64,000 nucleotides of DNA from Nonomuraea pusilla (lineage in GTDB: Bacteria > Actinomycetota > Actinomycetes > Streptosporangiales > Streptosporangiaceae), in NCBI RefSeq assembly GCF_900109355.1, contig NZ_FOBF01000018.1, positions 124,001 through 188,000 of the forward strand, in the 5' to 3' direction. Positions 1-8,730 of the stretch are shown here, one piece after another; positions within the stretch are counted from its first letter, which is position 1, and each line of letters starts with the position of its first letter. Position numbers and translations under genes: made by a program. The notes beneath the pieces are model-generated. The model was given only the letters and a program-made list of their open reading frames with translations, was not told the origin of the DNA and made no database searches.

Positions 1-6
1 CCCGTG

Positions 7-2100
7 TCAGCGGGTGAGGGTCTTGGCGGCGCGCCTGAGCGCGGCGCTCGACGCCTTGCCGCTCAGCCGCACCTTCTCCGCCGCCTTCAGCGCCGTCGTG
101 GCGTTCGCGCCGCCGTGCGCCCAGTTCAGCCAGCCCGTGAGCAGCGCCGCGTCGAGCTTCGCCTTGGCCGTCCCCGAGCTCTTCAGCACCCGGTAGGCCT
201 TGCCCAGCGACGACGCCTTCGTCGTCTCGGGGAACACCTTGCTGGCCTTCTGGATCAGCTTCAGGTAGCAGACGAGCGTGGCGTCGGCGATCGTGCCGCT
301 GCTGCGGTGGACCTCCACCGCCCACTGCCTGGCGCTCATCCTGCCGCCCGCCGTGCCCCGCGTGCACACCCCCGCCGAGGAGGACGGCGACGGGGTCGGC
401 GTGACCGTCACCGTCACCGTGACCGTCGGCAGCGGCACGGGCGACGACGTGGCCGTCGAGGTCGGCGCCGGGTCCGGGTCCCCGGTGTCCCGCCCGTCGT
501 CGGTCGGCCCCGGCGCGGGGGCGCCGCCGTCGGACGGGTCGTCGGGCGAGGCGTCATCCGTCGGCCAGGGCTCCGGGACCACCGGCGTCTGCGTGACCGG
601 CGGCTGCGTGGCCGCGCCCGCCAGCGCCGCCGCCAGGTCGAGCCGCGGCGTCGTGACCTGCGCGCCGTTCGCCTGGTAGACGTACGGGCGGCCCGACGCC
701 TTCAGCTTCTCGACCAGCTCAGCCATGGGCGTGTCGGGCGAGGCCGCCTTCATCAGCGCCAGCGCGCCCGCGACGTGCGGCGCGGCCATCGAGGTGCCGC
801 TGTGCACCGCCATCTGGTTGTCGGGCACCGACGACTCGACGTCCACGCCCGGCGCGAACAGGTCCACGAGCGCGCCCCGGTTGGAGAAGTCCGCCATGGC
901 GTCGGCGTCGTCGCTCGCGCCCACCGCCACGGCCGTGGACACGCAGGCCGGGTACGAGGCGCCCTCGAAGTACTCGTTGCCCGCGGCCACCACGGTGGCC
1001 ACACCCTTCGCCAGGAGCGCGTCGATCTTCTGCTTGAAGACCGCGCCGTCCTCGCCCGTGTCGCACGCCGTCTCCGACAGCTCGCCGCCGAGGCTCAGGT
1101 TCACCGCGGCGACCGGCTGGGTGAGCGTCGCCACCCAGTCCATGGCCTGCCGCAGCGACGACTCGAAGGCCAGCAGGCAGGACGGCTCGCCGCACACGTC
1201 CTCGTCGTCCACGCGGCTGAACACCTGCACCGCCACGATGCCCGCCCCCGGGGCGACGCCGCCGCCGCCCGCCGCGATCCCCGCGACGTGCGTGCCGTGC
1301 TCGCACAGGTTCACCCCGTCGGCCAGGCACGCGGCCGTCGCCGCGTCCGCCGCGCCCGCGCCGGTCTGCTGCGGCTGCCCGTTCGGGCACAGCGACCTGA
1401 CGCCCTGCTCGGCGTTGGAGAAGCAGGCCTCGGCGACGATCCTGTTCCCGAAGTACGGGTGGTCGCGGTCGATGCCGGTGTCGAGGACGGCGACCGCCTG
1501 GCCCGCCCCGGTGAAGCCCTTGGCGTGCGCCTGGTCGGCGCCGATCAGCTTCAGGTTGCCGCCGACGGCCGTGGGGGTGAACGTCCTGTCGCGGTGGATG
1601 GAGGTGACGCGCGGGTCCTCGGCCAGGGCGGCCAGCTCCTCGGCGGTGCCCTCGACCACCATGAACGGCTGCTCCTGCGTCCGCGGCTGGAGCACCACGT
1701 CGACGCTCTCGCGTGCCGCCTGCGCGGCCACCGGGGCGTCCTGGGCCGGGTCGGCCAGCTCGACGATGGCCCGGACGGTGCCGCCGTCCACGCCCAGCCC
1801 TTCCTCGACCTTGTCCTCGGGCGCCGGAGGGGCGCTGTCGGAGGGGGCGGCCTCGCTGGGCTCGCTCGGGGGCGCGTCGCTGGCCGGCGGCTCGGCGGTG
1901 GGCGGCTCGGTGGTGGGCGGCCCGGTGGGCTCCGTGGCCGGGTCCGTGGCGGGGTCCGTAGGCAGGGCCGTGGGAGGGGGCGGCGCCGTGGCCTGGGCGG
2001 CCGGGGCCGGGGTGGGGACCTGGTCGTCGGCGTACGCGGGGGTGGCCGCGGGCAGCAGGGCCAGCACGATCGAGCACACGATCAGGGGGCGAAGTCGCAC
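7..2100 (-). CDS. Secreted subtilisin-like serine peptidase (S8 family)
   Basis: Extracellular endopeptidase of 697 aa. A signal peptide occupies about residues 1-24 and a Pro/Thr/Glu-rich low-complexity stretch about 27-95. An inhibitor I9-like propeptide follows at about 105-175. The catalytic triad is visible as Asp207 (AVLDTGID), His271 (EHGTHVAG) and Ser437 (SGTSMAAPH), with Asn375 (AAGNEYF) as the likely oxyanion residue. A second low-complexity linker (about 500-580) leads to a C-terminal domain of about 110 aa that I do not recognise. It is rich in Ala, Lys and Leu and might bind the cell surface. The start is GTG with GGAGGA a few bases upstream. It lies downstream of glgB in the same direction, but 380 bp and two repeat arrays intervene, so co-transcription is doubtful. 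Confidence 0.93.
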   Translation of the reverse strand: MRLRPLIVCSIVLALLPAATPAYADDQVPTPAPAAQATAPPPPTALPTDPATDPATEPTGPPTTEPPTAEPPASDAPPSEPSEAAPSDSAPPAPEDKVEEGLGVDGGTVRAIVELADPAQDAPVAAQAARESVDVVLQPRTQEQPFMVVEGTAEELAALAEDPRVTSIHRDRTFTPTAVGGNLKLIGADQAHAKGFTGAGQAVAVLDTGIDRDHPYFGNRIVAEACFSNAEQGVRSLCPNGQPQQTGAGAADAATAACLADGVNLCEHGTHVAGIAAGGGGVAPGAGIVAVQVFSRVDDEDVCGEPSCLLAFESSLRQAMDWVATLTQPVAAVNLSLGGELSETACDTGEDGAVFKQKIDALLAKGVATVVAAGNEYFEGASYPACVSTAVAVGASDDADAMADFSNRGALVDLFAPGVDVESSVPDNQMAVHSGTSMAAPHVAGALALMKAASPDTPMAELVEKLKASGRPYVYQANGAQVTTPRLDLAAALAGAATQPPVTQTPVVPEPWPTDDASPDDPSDGGAPAPGPTDDGRDTGDPDPAPTSTATSSPVPLPTVTVTVTVTPTPSPSSSAGVCTRGTAGGRMSARQWAVEVHRSSGTIADATLVCYLKLIQKASKVFPETTKASSLGKAYRVLKSSGTAKAKLDAALLTGWLNWAHGGANATTALKAAEKVRLSGKASSAALRRAAKTLTR

Positions 2101-2242
2101 GGGTCCTCCGAGGTGATGATCTCGGAGTTTATGGTGATTTGCCGGGCTGGCACAGAGCCAAAGCCCGTTCTCACCGAACTTTCAGCGTCCCTCCAGCCGC
2201 CATCCACCTCACCGTGGGCAAGCGCCGCTACGCGCAGGGGAG

Positions 2243-2322
2243 GGCCCACCGGGGGAAAGTCCCACCGGAGGAAAGGCCCAGCGGAGGAAAGGCCCAGCGA
2301 AGGGAAGGCCCAGCGGAGGGAG
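2243..2322. repeat. Five tandem 16-bp units
   Basis: Five head-to-tail copies of a 16-bp unit with consensus GGCCCAGCGGAGGAAA start at 2243, 2259, 2275, 2291 and 2307. They differ from each other at one to four positions. They lie in the 382-bp non-coding gap between glgB and the S8 peptidase gene. No ORF with a plausible start runs through them. Function unknown. Confidence 0.9.
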
Positions 2323-2338
2323 GGCGGCTTCGGACAGG

Positions 2339-2429
2339 GCGCTCACCCCGCGCGCTCACCCACGGCGCTCACGCCGCGCGCTCACGCCGCGCGCTCACGC
2401 CGCGCGCTCACCCCGGGCGCTCACCCCGG
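2339..2429. repeat. Seven tandem 13-bp units
   Basis: Seven consecutive 13-bp copies of GCGCTCACNCCGS start at 2339, 2352, 2365, 2378, 2391, 2404 and 2417. Units 3 to 5 are identical. The array starts 16 bp after the 16-bp array and ends about 50 bp from the glgB stop codon. Between its end and glgB a short dyad (GCCCTCAGGGC) could help end glgB transcription. The rest of the 2101-2482 gap holds nothing I can identify. Confidence 0.92.
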
Positions 2430-2482
2430 CAGGGGCCGAGCGCCCTCAGGGCGTTCGGGGGCGGTCGCTGAGGGCGCTGGGT

Positions 2483-4693
2483 TCAGGCCGGTTCGTTCGT
2501 GCGGGTGCCTGAGGCGTCGTCGCCTGTGGTCGTCGGCCCAGTCTCAGGGGCTTCCTTCCTCAGCCAGACCGCGCCCAGCGGCGGCACGCGCAGGGTCGTC
2601 GAGTACGGCAGCCCGTGGCACGGCGTCTCCGCCGCCACCACCTCGCCGAGGTTCCCCACGCCGCTGCCCCAGTAGTCGTACGCGTCCGTGTTGACCACCT
2701 CGGCCCAGGTCCCCTCGTACGGCAGGCCGAGCCGGTAGTTCTCGTGCGGCGCCCCGCTGAAGTTGACCACGCACGCGAGCGCCGACCCGTCGGAGGCGTA
2801 CCGGACGAACGAGAACGTGTTGCCGGAGGCGTCGTCCGCGTCGATCCAGCGGAAGCCGTCGGGCGTGCAGTCCTGCTCCCACAAGGCGGGCGTCTCCTTG
2901 TAGAGCCGGTTCAGGTCGCGTACCAGCCGCTGCACGCCCTGGTGCCCGTCGAACTCCAGCACCCACCAGTCGAGCCCGCGCTCCTCCGACCACTCGGAGC
3001 CCTGGCCGAACTCGCCGCCCATGAACAGCAGCTGCTTGCCCGGGTGCGCCCACATGAACGCGAGCAGCGCCCTGAGCTGCGCGAACCGCTGCCACTCGTC
3101 GCCCGGCATCTTGCCGAGCAGCGAGCCCTTGCCGTGCACGACCTCGTCGTGCGACAGCGGGAGCACGTAGTTCTCGGAGTACGCGTAGATCAGCGAGAAC
3201 GTCATCTGGTGGTGGTGGTACTGCCGGAAGATCGGCTCGTGCCGCAGGTACTCCAGCGTGTCGTGCATCCACCCCATGTTCCACTTGAAGCCGAACCCGA
3301 GCCCGCCGAGGTGCACCGGACGCGACACGCCGGGCCAGGCCGTCGACTCCTCGGCCACCGTGGAGATGCCGGGGGACTCCCGGTAGCAGACGGCGTTCAT
3401 CTCCTTGAGGAACTCGACGGCGTCCAGGTTCTCCCTGCCGCCGTAGACGTTGGGCGTCCACTCGCCCTCGCGCCGCGAGTAGTCGAGGTAGAGCATCGAG
3501 GCCACGGCGTCCACGCGCAGGCCGTCGATGTGGTACTCCTTCAGCCAGAACAGCGCGTTGGCCACCAGGAAGTTGCGCACCTCGCGGCGGCCGAAGTCGA
3601 AGACGTAGGTCCCCCAGTCGGGGTGCTGGCCCCTGGCCGGGTCGGCGTGCTCGTACAGGGGGGTGCCGTCGAAGCGGGCGAGCGCCCATTCGTCCATGGG
3701 GAAGTGGGCGGGCACCCAGTCGAGCAGCACGCCGATGCCGCGCTGGTGCATCCGGTCCACGAAGTGGCGGAACTCGTCGGGGGTGCCGAAGCGCGCGGTC
3801 GGCGCGTAGTAGGACGTCACCTGGTAGCCCCACGACCCGCCGAAGGGGTGCTCGGCCACCGGCATCAGTTCGACGTGGGTGAAGCCCATGTCGGCGGCGT
3901 ACTCGGAGAGCTGCTCGGCCAGCTCCAGGTACGACAGCCCGGGGCGCCACGACCCGAGGTGCACCTCGTACACGCTCATCGGCCCGGCCTGGGCCTGCCG
4001 TCCCGCGCGGCGCTCCATCCAGGCGTCGTCCTGCCAGGTGTACGCCGACTCCTCGATGACGGAGGCGGTCATCGGCGGGACCTCGGTGCGCCTGGCCATG
4101 GGGTCGGCCTTGTCGCGCCACACGCCGTCGGCGCCGAGCACCTGGTACTTGTACCGCTCGCCCGCGCCGATGCCCGGGACGAACAGCTCCCACACGCCGG
4201 ACCGGCCGAGCGAGCGCATGGGGTGGGCCACGCCGTCCCAGTGGTTGAAGTCGCCGGCGACCCTGATGCCGCGCGCGTTGGGCGCCCAGACGGCGAACGC
4301 GGTGCCGCGGACGTCCTGGTGCGTCAGCACGCGGGCGCCGAGCGCCTCCCACAGCCGTTCGTGCCGGCCTTCGCCGATGAGGTGCAGGTCCACCTCGCCC
4401 AGGGTGGGCCAGAACCGGTAGGGGTCCTTCGTCTCGTACGGCTCGGCCCCCGCGTACCTGACGCGCAGCGTGTAGTCGGGCACCTTGTCGAGACCGGGGA
4501 CGGTGACCTCGAACACCCCGTGCGCCTGGTGTCTCATGTCGTGGACGGACCCGTCGTCCAGCACCACCTGCACCCGCTCCGCCAGGGGGCGCAGGGCACG
4601 GAAGGTCATCCCGCCCGCCGCGGGATGCGCGCCCAGCACCGAGTGCGGGTCGTGGTGTGCTCCGCCCGCGAGGCGGTCGAGCTCTGTCCTCAT
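2483..4693 (-). CDS. glgB: 1,4-alpha-glucan branching enzyme
   Basis: Cytoplasmic GH13 enzyme that cuts an alpha-1,4 chain and re-attaches it as an alpha-1,6 branch. In the GlgE pathway it branches the linear maltosyl polymer. About 736 aa: N-terminal CBM48 modules, a catalytic barrel and a C-terminal all-beta domain. Catalytic residues appear in GLRVDAVAS (Asp395), TVAEEST (Glu448) and LSHDEVVHGKGS (Asp516). Their spacing equals that of E. coli GlgB D405/E458/D526. Two in-frame ATGs lie 6 nt apart. GGGAG sits only 1 nt from the upstream one but 7 nt from the downstream one, so the start is set at 4693. It lies in the same orientation as mak, treS and glgE but 9.7 kb away from them. Confidence 0.97.
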   Translation of the reverse strand: MRTELDRLAGGAHHDPHSVLGAHPAAGGMTFRALRPLAERVQVVLDDGSVHDMRHQAHGVFEVTVPGLDKVPDYTLRVRYAGAEPYETKDPYRFWPTLGEVDLHLIGEGRHERLWEALGARVLTHQDVRGTAFAVWAPNARGIRVAGDFNHWDGVAHPMRSLGRSGVWELFVPGIGAGERYKYQVLGADGVWRDKADPMARRTEVPPMTASVIEESAYTWQDDAWMERRAGRQAQAGPMSVYEVHLGSWRPGLSYLELAEQLSEYAADMGFTHVELMPVAEHPFGGSWGYQVTSYYAPTARFGTPDEFRHFVDRMHQRGIGVLLDWVPAHFPMDEWALARFDGTPLYEHADPARGQHPDWGTYVFDFGRREVRNFLVANALFWLKEYHIDGLRVDAVASMLYLDYSRREGEWTPNVYGGRENLDAVEFLKEMNAVCYRESPGISTVAEESTAWPGVSRPVHLGGLGFGFKWNMGWMHDTLEYLRHEPIFRQYHHHQMTFSLIYAYSENYVLPLSHDEVVHGKGSLLGKMPGDEWQRFAQLRALLAFMWAHPGKQLLFMGGEFGQGSEWSEERGLDWWVLEFDGHQGVQRLVRDLNRLYKETPALWEQDCTPDGFRWIDADDASGNTFSFVRYASDGSALACVVNFSGAPHENYRLGLPYEGTWAEVVNTDAYDYWGSGVGNLGEVVAAETPCHGLPYSTTLRVPPLGAVWLRKEAPETGPTTTGDDASGTRTNEPA

Positions 4694-4864
4694 CGGCATG
4701 CTCCCAACCCTGCCCTATGACGACCGTCCAACCCAGGCACTGCCCGCTTTCACCGCGACAATCACCGAAAGTGCGGAATCAGCCCCTCAATAACACCGAC
4801 GAGCGGTATTTGTCCGACTTCGTACAGGGGGCGGCCGGAGGGGGTTCCCAACCCGGCCGAAATT

Positions 4865-4882
4865 CGTTATAACAACCTAACG
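4865..4882. promoter_or_regulatory. Candidate GntR-type operator upstream of the sugar operon
   Basis: CGTTA-N8-TAACG forms an inverted repeat, and the overlapping octamer GTTATAAC (4866-4873) is itself a perfect palindrome of the GT...AC type bound by GntR regulators. It sits 25 bp upstream of the binding-protein ATG, in the divergent glgB/sugar-operon promoter region (4694-4907). The operon encodes a GntR protein. Assignment is by position and pattern only. Confidence 0.4.
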
Positions 4883-4907
4883 ACCTGATGACTCAGGAGG
4901 CCCCCCA

Positions 4908-6206
4908 ATGAAGACGACGCAAGTGCTCGCGCTCGGCGCGGCCGTGATGGTGGTGGCGGCGGGCTGCGGCGGTGGAGGCACGGACCGGCCCGCCGCGACG
5001 AAGATCTCTTTCCTCACCCACTGGGGCCCTGACCAGGTCAAGGCCCTCGAAGCCGCCGCCACGGCGTTCGAGAAGCAGAACCCCGGCACCACCGTGGACA
5101 TCCGGGCCGTGCCGTTCGGGAACCTGCTCACCACCCTGCGCACCCAGGGCGCGAGCCCCAATGGCCCGACCATCGCCGGCATCTACGACCTGTGGCTGCC
5201 CGAGCTCGTACGCGACGGCCTCGCCGCGTCGATGCCCGCCGACGCCGCCGCCGAGCTGGCCGCGAGCTGGCCGAAGAACCTTGTCGAGGGCGTGACCAAG
5301 CAGGGCGCCCCCCGCGGCTACCCCAACGAGGTCGACCTCTACGCCCTGAACTACAACAAGAAGCTCTTCCAGCAGGCCGGCATCGCCCAGCCGCCCAGGA
5401 CGTGGGCCGAGCTGGAGGACGCCGCCGCCAAGCTGACAGGGAACGGCACCCAGGGCTTCGGCGTCATCACGAGCTGGCCCGCGGGCGCCGTCCACCCCTG
5501 GCTGTCGCTCGTCACCTCCAACGGCGGCGCGCTCATCGACGGCACCACCCCCAAGCTGGACGACCCCAGGACGGTCGCCGCGACCCAGCTGTACGCGCGC
5601 CTGATCGCCAAGGGCTCGACCAAGCCCGAGATGAGCAACGCCAACGCCAACACCACCGGCCCCTACCTCGACAACTTCGTCAACGGCAGGACCGGCATGA
5701 TCATCATGGCGAACTGGTGGCAGAGCGCGCTCAAGGACGCCATGGGCGACCGCTACCAGGACGTCGGCGTCGCCCCCGTCCCCGTCGGGCCCGACGGCAC
5801 GAAGAGCGCCCCCGTCTCCTACTCCTGGCTCACCGTCGTCAACGGCAAGGCCGACCAGGCCAGGCAGCAGGCCGCCTGGAAGTTCCTCACCTACCTCAAC
5901 GGCGGGAGCAGCGGCAGGAACGGCTCGTCCGCGATGGGCGACATCCTCACCTCCATGGGCATCCTGCCCAGCAGGACCGGCGACCTGGAGGCGCACAAGG
6001 CCGAGCTGTCCGACCCGTTCCTGTCGGTCTATGTGCGGGAACTGCCCAACGCCGTGCCGTTCCCCTCCGTGCCGGGCGGCGAGGCCATGAGCCAGACCGT
6101 GCAGAAGCACCTGGAGAACGTGATCTTCGGCAAGGAGACCCCCGAGGCCGCGATGAGCGCGGCCCAGAAGGAGATCCCGGGCGTCCTGCAGAAAGCGGGA
6201 ACGTGA
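4908..6206 (+). CDS. ABC transporter sugar-binding lipoprotein (family 1)
   Basis: Extracellular solute-binding protein that delivers a sugar to the two permeases encoded next. 432 aa with a lipoprotein signal: hydrophobic residues 7-18 end in a VAAGC lipobox, Cys20 being the predicted lipidated residue. The mature protein has the usual family-1 layout, including a KISFLTHWGPDQVKALEAA start and an NGRTGMIIMANWW segment. AGGAGG lies 7 nt before the ATG. The stop overlaps the first permease start by 4 nt. No ATP-binding subunit gene is adjacent, as is common for actinobacterial CUT1 systems that use a shared MsiK-type ATPase. The substrate cannot be read from sequence. Confidence 0.93.
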   Translation: MKTTQVLALGAAVMVVAAGCGGGGTDRPAATKISFLTHWGPDQVKALEAAATAFEKQNPGTTVDIRAVPFGNLLTTLRTQGASPNGPTIAGIYDLWLPELVRDGLAASMPADAAAELAASWPKNLVEGVTKQGAPRGYPNEVDLYALNYNKKLFQQAGIAQPPRTWAELEDAAAKLTGNGTQGFGVITSWPAGAVHPWLSLVTSNGGALIDGTTPKLDDPRTVAATQLYARLIAKGSTKPEMSNANANTTGPYLDNFVNGRTGMIIMANWWQSALKDAMGDRYQDVGVAPVPVGPDGTKSAPVSYSWLTVVNGKADQARQQAAWKFLTYLNGGSSGRNGSSAMGDILTSMGILPSRTGDLEAHKAELSDPFLSVYVRELPNAVPFPSVPGGEAMSQTVQKHLENVIFGKETPEAAMSAAQKEIPGVLQKAGT

Positions 6207-7051
6207 GGCGCTCCGCCGCGGTGGCGTTCCTGTCGCCCGCCATGCTCGTGATCGGCCTGTTCACCGTCGTGCCGATCGCGCTGACCTTCTGGATCAGCCT
6301 GCACGAGTGGTCGATGTACACCCCGCTGGGCGACATGGCCTGGCGGGGGTTCGGGAACTACGCCGACCTCGCCGCCGACGACGGCTTCTCCACCGCGCTC
6401 GGCAACACCGCGCTCTACGTGGCGCTCGTCGTGGTGGTGACGCTGCCGCTGTCCGTGGCGCTCGGCATGCTGCTCTACTTCCCGAAGGCCGCGGGCAAGG
6501 GCGTGGCGCGGGCCGTGCTGTTCTCCACGTACGTCGTCCCGACCGTCGCCATCGCGATCGTGTGGGGTGGGCTCTACGCCCCCTCGTACGGGCCGCTGTC
6601 GGTGCTCTTCGGCGGCGCCACCTGGCTCAGCGCGCCCGGCACGGCGCTGGTCTCCCTGGTGATCTTCCACGTCTGGCAGATGACCGGCTACTACACCGTG
6701 CTCGTCATCGCCGGGCTCACCCAGATCCCCGGAGACCTGTACGAGGCGGCCCGCATCGACGGCGCCGGCTTCTGGCGGCAGACCGCGCACGTCACGCTGC
6801 CGCTGCTGCGCCGCACCACCGTGTTCATCGGCCTGGTGTCGATCATCAACGCGATCCAGGTGTTCGACCCCGTCTACATCCTCACCCAGGGCGGCCCCGC
6901 GGAGAGCACCGCCGTGCTCTCGTTCGCGATCCAGCGCTCCGCCTTCCAGCACGGCCTGGCCGGGCAGGCGAGTGCGATGGCGTTCACCCTGCTGGTGCTG
7001 CTGGTCGCGCTCGGCGGCGTGTTCCTCGCCGCGGTCAGGAGACGTTCATGA
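6203..7051 (+). CDS. ABC sugar transporter permease 1 (CUT1, MalF-like)
   Basis: 282-aa inner-membrane permease with six predicted helices, starting with VAFLSPAMLVIGLFTVV. The EAA loop that contacts the ATPase reads EAARIDGAGFWRQTAHVTLP. The start is GTG at 6203, overlapping the upstream TGA, which gives translational coupling with the binding protein. The end overlaps the next permease by ATGA. An open frame extends far upstream inside the binding-protein gene but is only a GC-rich shadow. The cognate ATPase is not in the window. Confidence 0.92.
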   Translation: MRRSAAVAFLSPAMLVIGLFTVVPIALTFWISLHEWSMYTPLGDMAWRGFGNYADLAADDGFSTALGNTALYVALVVVVTLPLSVALGMLLYFPKAAGKGVARAVLFSTYVVPTVAIAIVWGGLYAPSYGPLSVLFGGATWLSAPGTALVSLVIFHVWQMTGYYTVLVIAGLTQIPGDLYEAARIDGAGFWRQTAHVTLPLLRRTTVFIGLVSIINAIQVFDPVYILTQGGPAESTAVLSFAIQRSAFQHGLAGQASAMAFTLLVLLVALGGVFLAAVRRRS

Positions 7052-7875
7052 GGCGTGCCGCCGCCCGTGCCGCCGGCACGGCCGCGATCGCGCTGGTCAT
7101 GGTGCCCGCGCTCTTCCCGCTGTACTGGATGGTGATCTCCAGCCTCAAGGGGCCGCAGGAGCTCCAGACCATCCCGCCGACCTGGTGGCCGCGCTCGCCG
7201 TCGCTCTCGGCGTTCACCGAGGTGTTCGACGCCGTGCCGTTCGGCGCCGCGTTCGTCAACAGCCTGCTGCTGGCCGGGCTCGCGACCGCGTCGGTGCTGG
7301 TCACCAGCGTGCTCGCCGGCTACGTGTTCGCCAAGTGCCGCTTCAGGGGGCGCGAGGCGCTCTTCTGGGGCGTGGTCGCCACCATGTTCCTGCCGCCCGT
7401 CGTCACGCTGGTGCCGCTGTACTGGATGGTCTCGTCGCTCGGGCTCGCCGACACCTACCTCGGGGTGCTGCTGCCGTGGCTGGCGAACCCGTTCGGCGTC
7501 TTCCTGATGCGGCAGTTCGTCGCCGACGTCCCTGACGAGCTGCTGGACGCCGCCCGCATCGACGGCGCGGGCGAGCTGCGGATCGTGTGGCGCGTCGTCA
7601 CGCCGCTGCTGAAGCCCGCCGTGGTCAGCCTGGCGATCTTCTCGTTCGTCTTCTACTGGAACAGCTTCATCTGGCCGCTGTCGATCCTCCAGGACGACGC
7701 CAAGTTCCCCGTCGTGCTGGCGCTGTCGCAGCTGCTCAGCTACAGCACCTCCGTGCAGTACCAGAACGTCGTCATGGCCGGGGCGCTCATCGCCTCCCTG
7801 CCCACGATCGCGGTGTTCCTGGTGGCCCAGCGGGTGTTCGTGGCCTCGCTGTCGCGTACCGGGGTGAAGGGGTGA
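7048..7875 (+). CDS. ABC sugar transporter permease 2 (CUT1, MalG-like)
   Basis: 275-aa membrane permease and partner of the preceding one. Six helices are predicted, beginning at about residues 10-28 with ALVMVPALFPLYWMVISSLK, a MalG-type N-terminus. The EAA loop reads LDAARIDGAGELRIVWRVVTP. The ATG overlaps the stop of permease 1 (ATGA). The kinase gene follows after 7 nt, so uptake and phosphorylation genes are co-transcribed. A longer upstream frame is rejected because the true N-terminal helix begins right after this ATG. Confidence 0.92.
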   Translation: MRRAAARAAGTAAIALVMVPALFPLYWMVISSLKGPQELQTIPPTWWPRSPSLSAFTEVFDAVPFGAAFVNSLLLAGLATASVLVTSVLAGYVFAKCRFRGREALFWGVVATMFLPPVVTLVPLYWMVSSLGLADTYLGVLLPWLANPFGVFLMRQFVADVPDELLDAARIDGAGELRIVWRVVTPLLKPAVVSLAIFSFVFYWNSFIWPLSILQDDAKFPVVLALSQLLSYSTSVQYQNVVMAGALIASLPTIAVFLVAQRVFVASLSRTGVKG

Positions 7876-7882
7876 GCCGGGG

Positions 7883-8728
7883 ATGAGACACGTCGGCGTG
7901 GACGTCGGGGGCACGTCGGTCCGCGTGCTGCACGAGCAGGACGGCACACGCGGCCCGGTGGCGCGCCGCGCCGTCCCCGGCTCGTACGAGGAGCTGGTCG
8001 AGCTGGTCGCGGACCTGGCCGGGCCGGGCGCCGACGCCGTCGGGGTGGGCCTGCCGGGCACGTCCGCGGACGGCGTGCCGCGCTTCGTGCCCGCCCTGCC
8101 GTGGACGCAGGGCCGCCCGCTCGCCCGCGACCTGGCGGAAGCGGTCGGCGCCCCGGTGCGGCTGGGCCTCGACGGGCACCTGACGCTGCTGGCGGAGTCC
8201 GTGGAGGGCGCGGCGAAGGGGCGGCGTTCGGCCGTGCTCGTCGCGGTCGGCACGGGCATCGGCGGCGCGCTGCTCGTGGACGGGCGCGTCTGGCGGGGCG
8301 CGCACGGCAGCGCAGGCTCCTGGGGCTGGCTCACCGCGACGGGCACCGCCGGGGCGGCGGAGTCGGCGGCGGAGGCGGCGGCGCACGGGCCGTACGAGCG
8401 GGCCGCCTCCGGCTCGGCCCTCGGCGGGCGCGGCCCCGCCCTGGTGGCCGCCGCCCGCGCGGGACGGGCGGCCCCCGAGCTGGAGGCGTACGCCGCCCGC
8501 CTGGCAGAGGGGATCGCGGCGCTGGCCAGCGCGCTCGACCCCGAGATCGTGCTGGTCGGCGGCGGCATGGCGGACGCGATGGACGTCCTCGGCCCGCTGC
8601 TCGCCCGCCACATCGCAGTGTCCGCCTCGCCCGACGGCCGGCGGGTGCCCGTCGTCCCGGCGGGCCTCGGGTCCGAGGCGGGAGTCGTGGGCGCCCTGCT
8701 CGCGGCCAGGATCGGGGAGGATTGGTGA
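7883..8728 (+). CDS. Divergent ROK-type sugar kinase
   Basis: 281 aa, probably an ATP-dependent kinase for the sugar imported by the upstream transporter. The phosphate-1 motif is DVGGTSVRVL (residues 7-16), the phosphate-2 region is VAVGTGIGGALLVDG, and Asp97 (LGLDGHLTLLAE) fits the ROK catalytic base. Unusually, the ROK sugar-contact motif usually written HGxAGExGH reads HGSAGSWGW (141-149), losing the Glu and His. The zinc motif CxCGxxGCxE is absent. It may therefore use an unusual sugar or no longer be a standard kinase. A BadF/BadG relationship cannot be excluded. The stop overlaps a possible GTG start of the GntR gene. Confidence 0.75.
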   Translation: MRHVGVDVGGTSVRVLHEQDGTRGPVARRAVPGSYEELVELVADLAGPGADAVGVGLPGTSADGVPRFVPALPWTQGRPLARDLAEAVGAPVRLGLDGHLTLLAESVEGAAKGRRSAVLVAVGTGIGGALLVDGRVWRGAHGSAGSWGWLTATGTAGAAESAAEAAAHGPYERAASGSALGGRGPALVAAARAGRAAPELEAYAARLAEGIAALASALDPEIVLVGGGMADAMDVLGPLLARHIAVSASPDGRRVPVVPAGLGSEAGVVGALLAARIGEDW

Positions 8729-8730
8729 TC

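Noticed and set aside
2243..2429. Possible CRISPR array
   Set aside because: Units are 13 and 16 bp and directly adjacent with no spacers, and there are no cas genes.
4..2694. Long plus-strand reading frame antisense to the subtilase and glgB
   Set aside because: Arg/Gly/Ala-rich composition typical of GC-rich shadow frames, no domain, and the opposite strand carries intact catalytic motifs.
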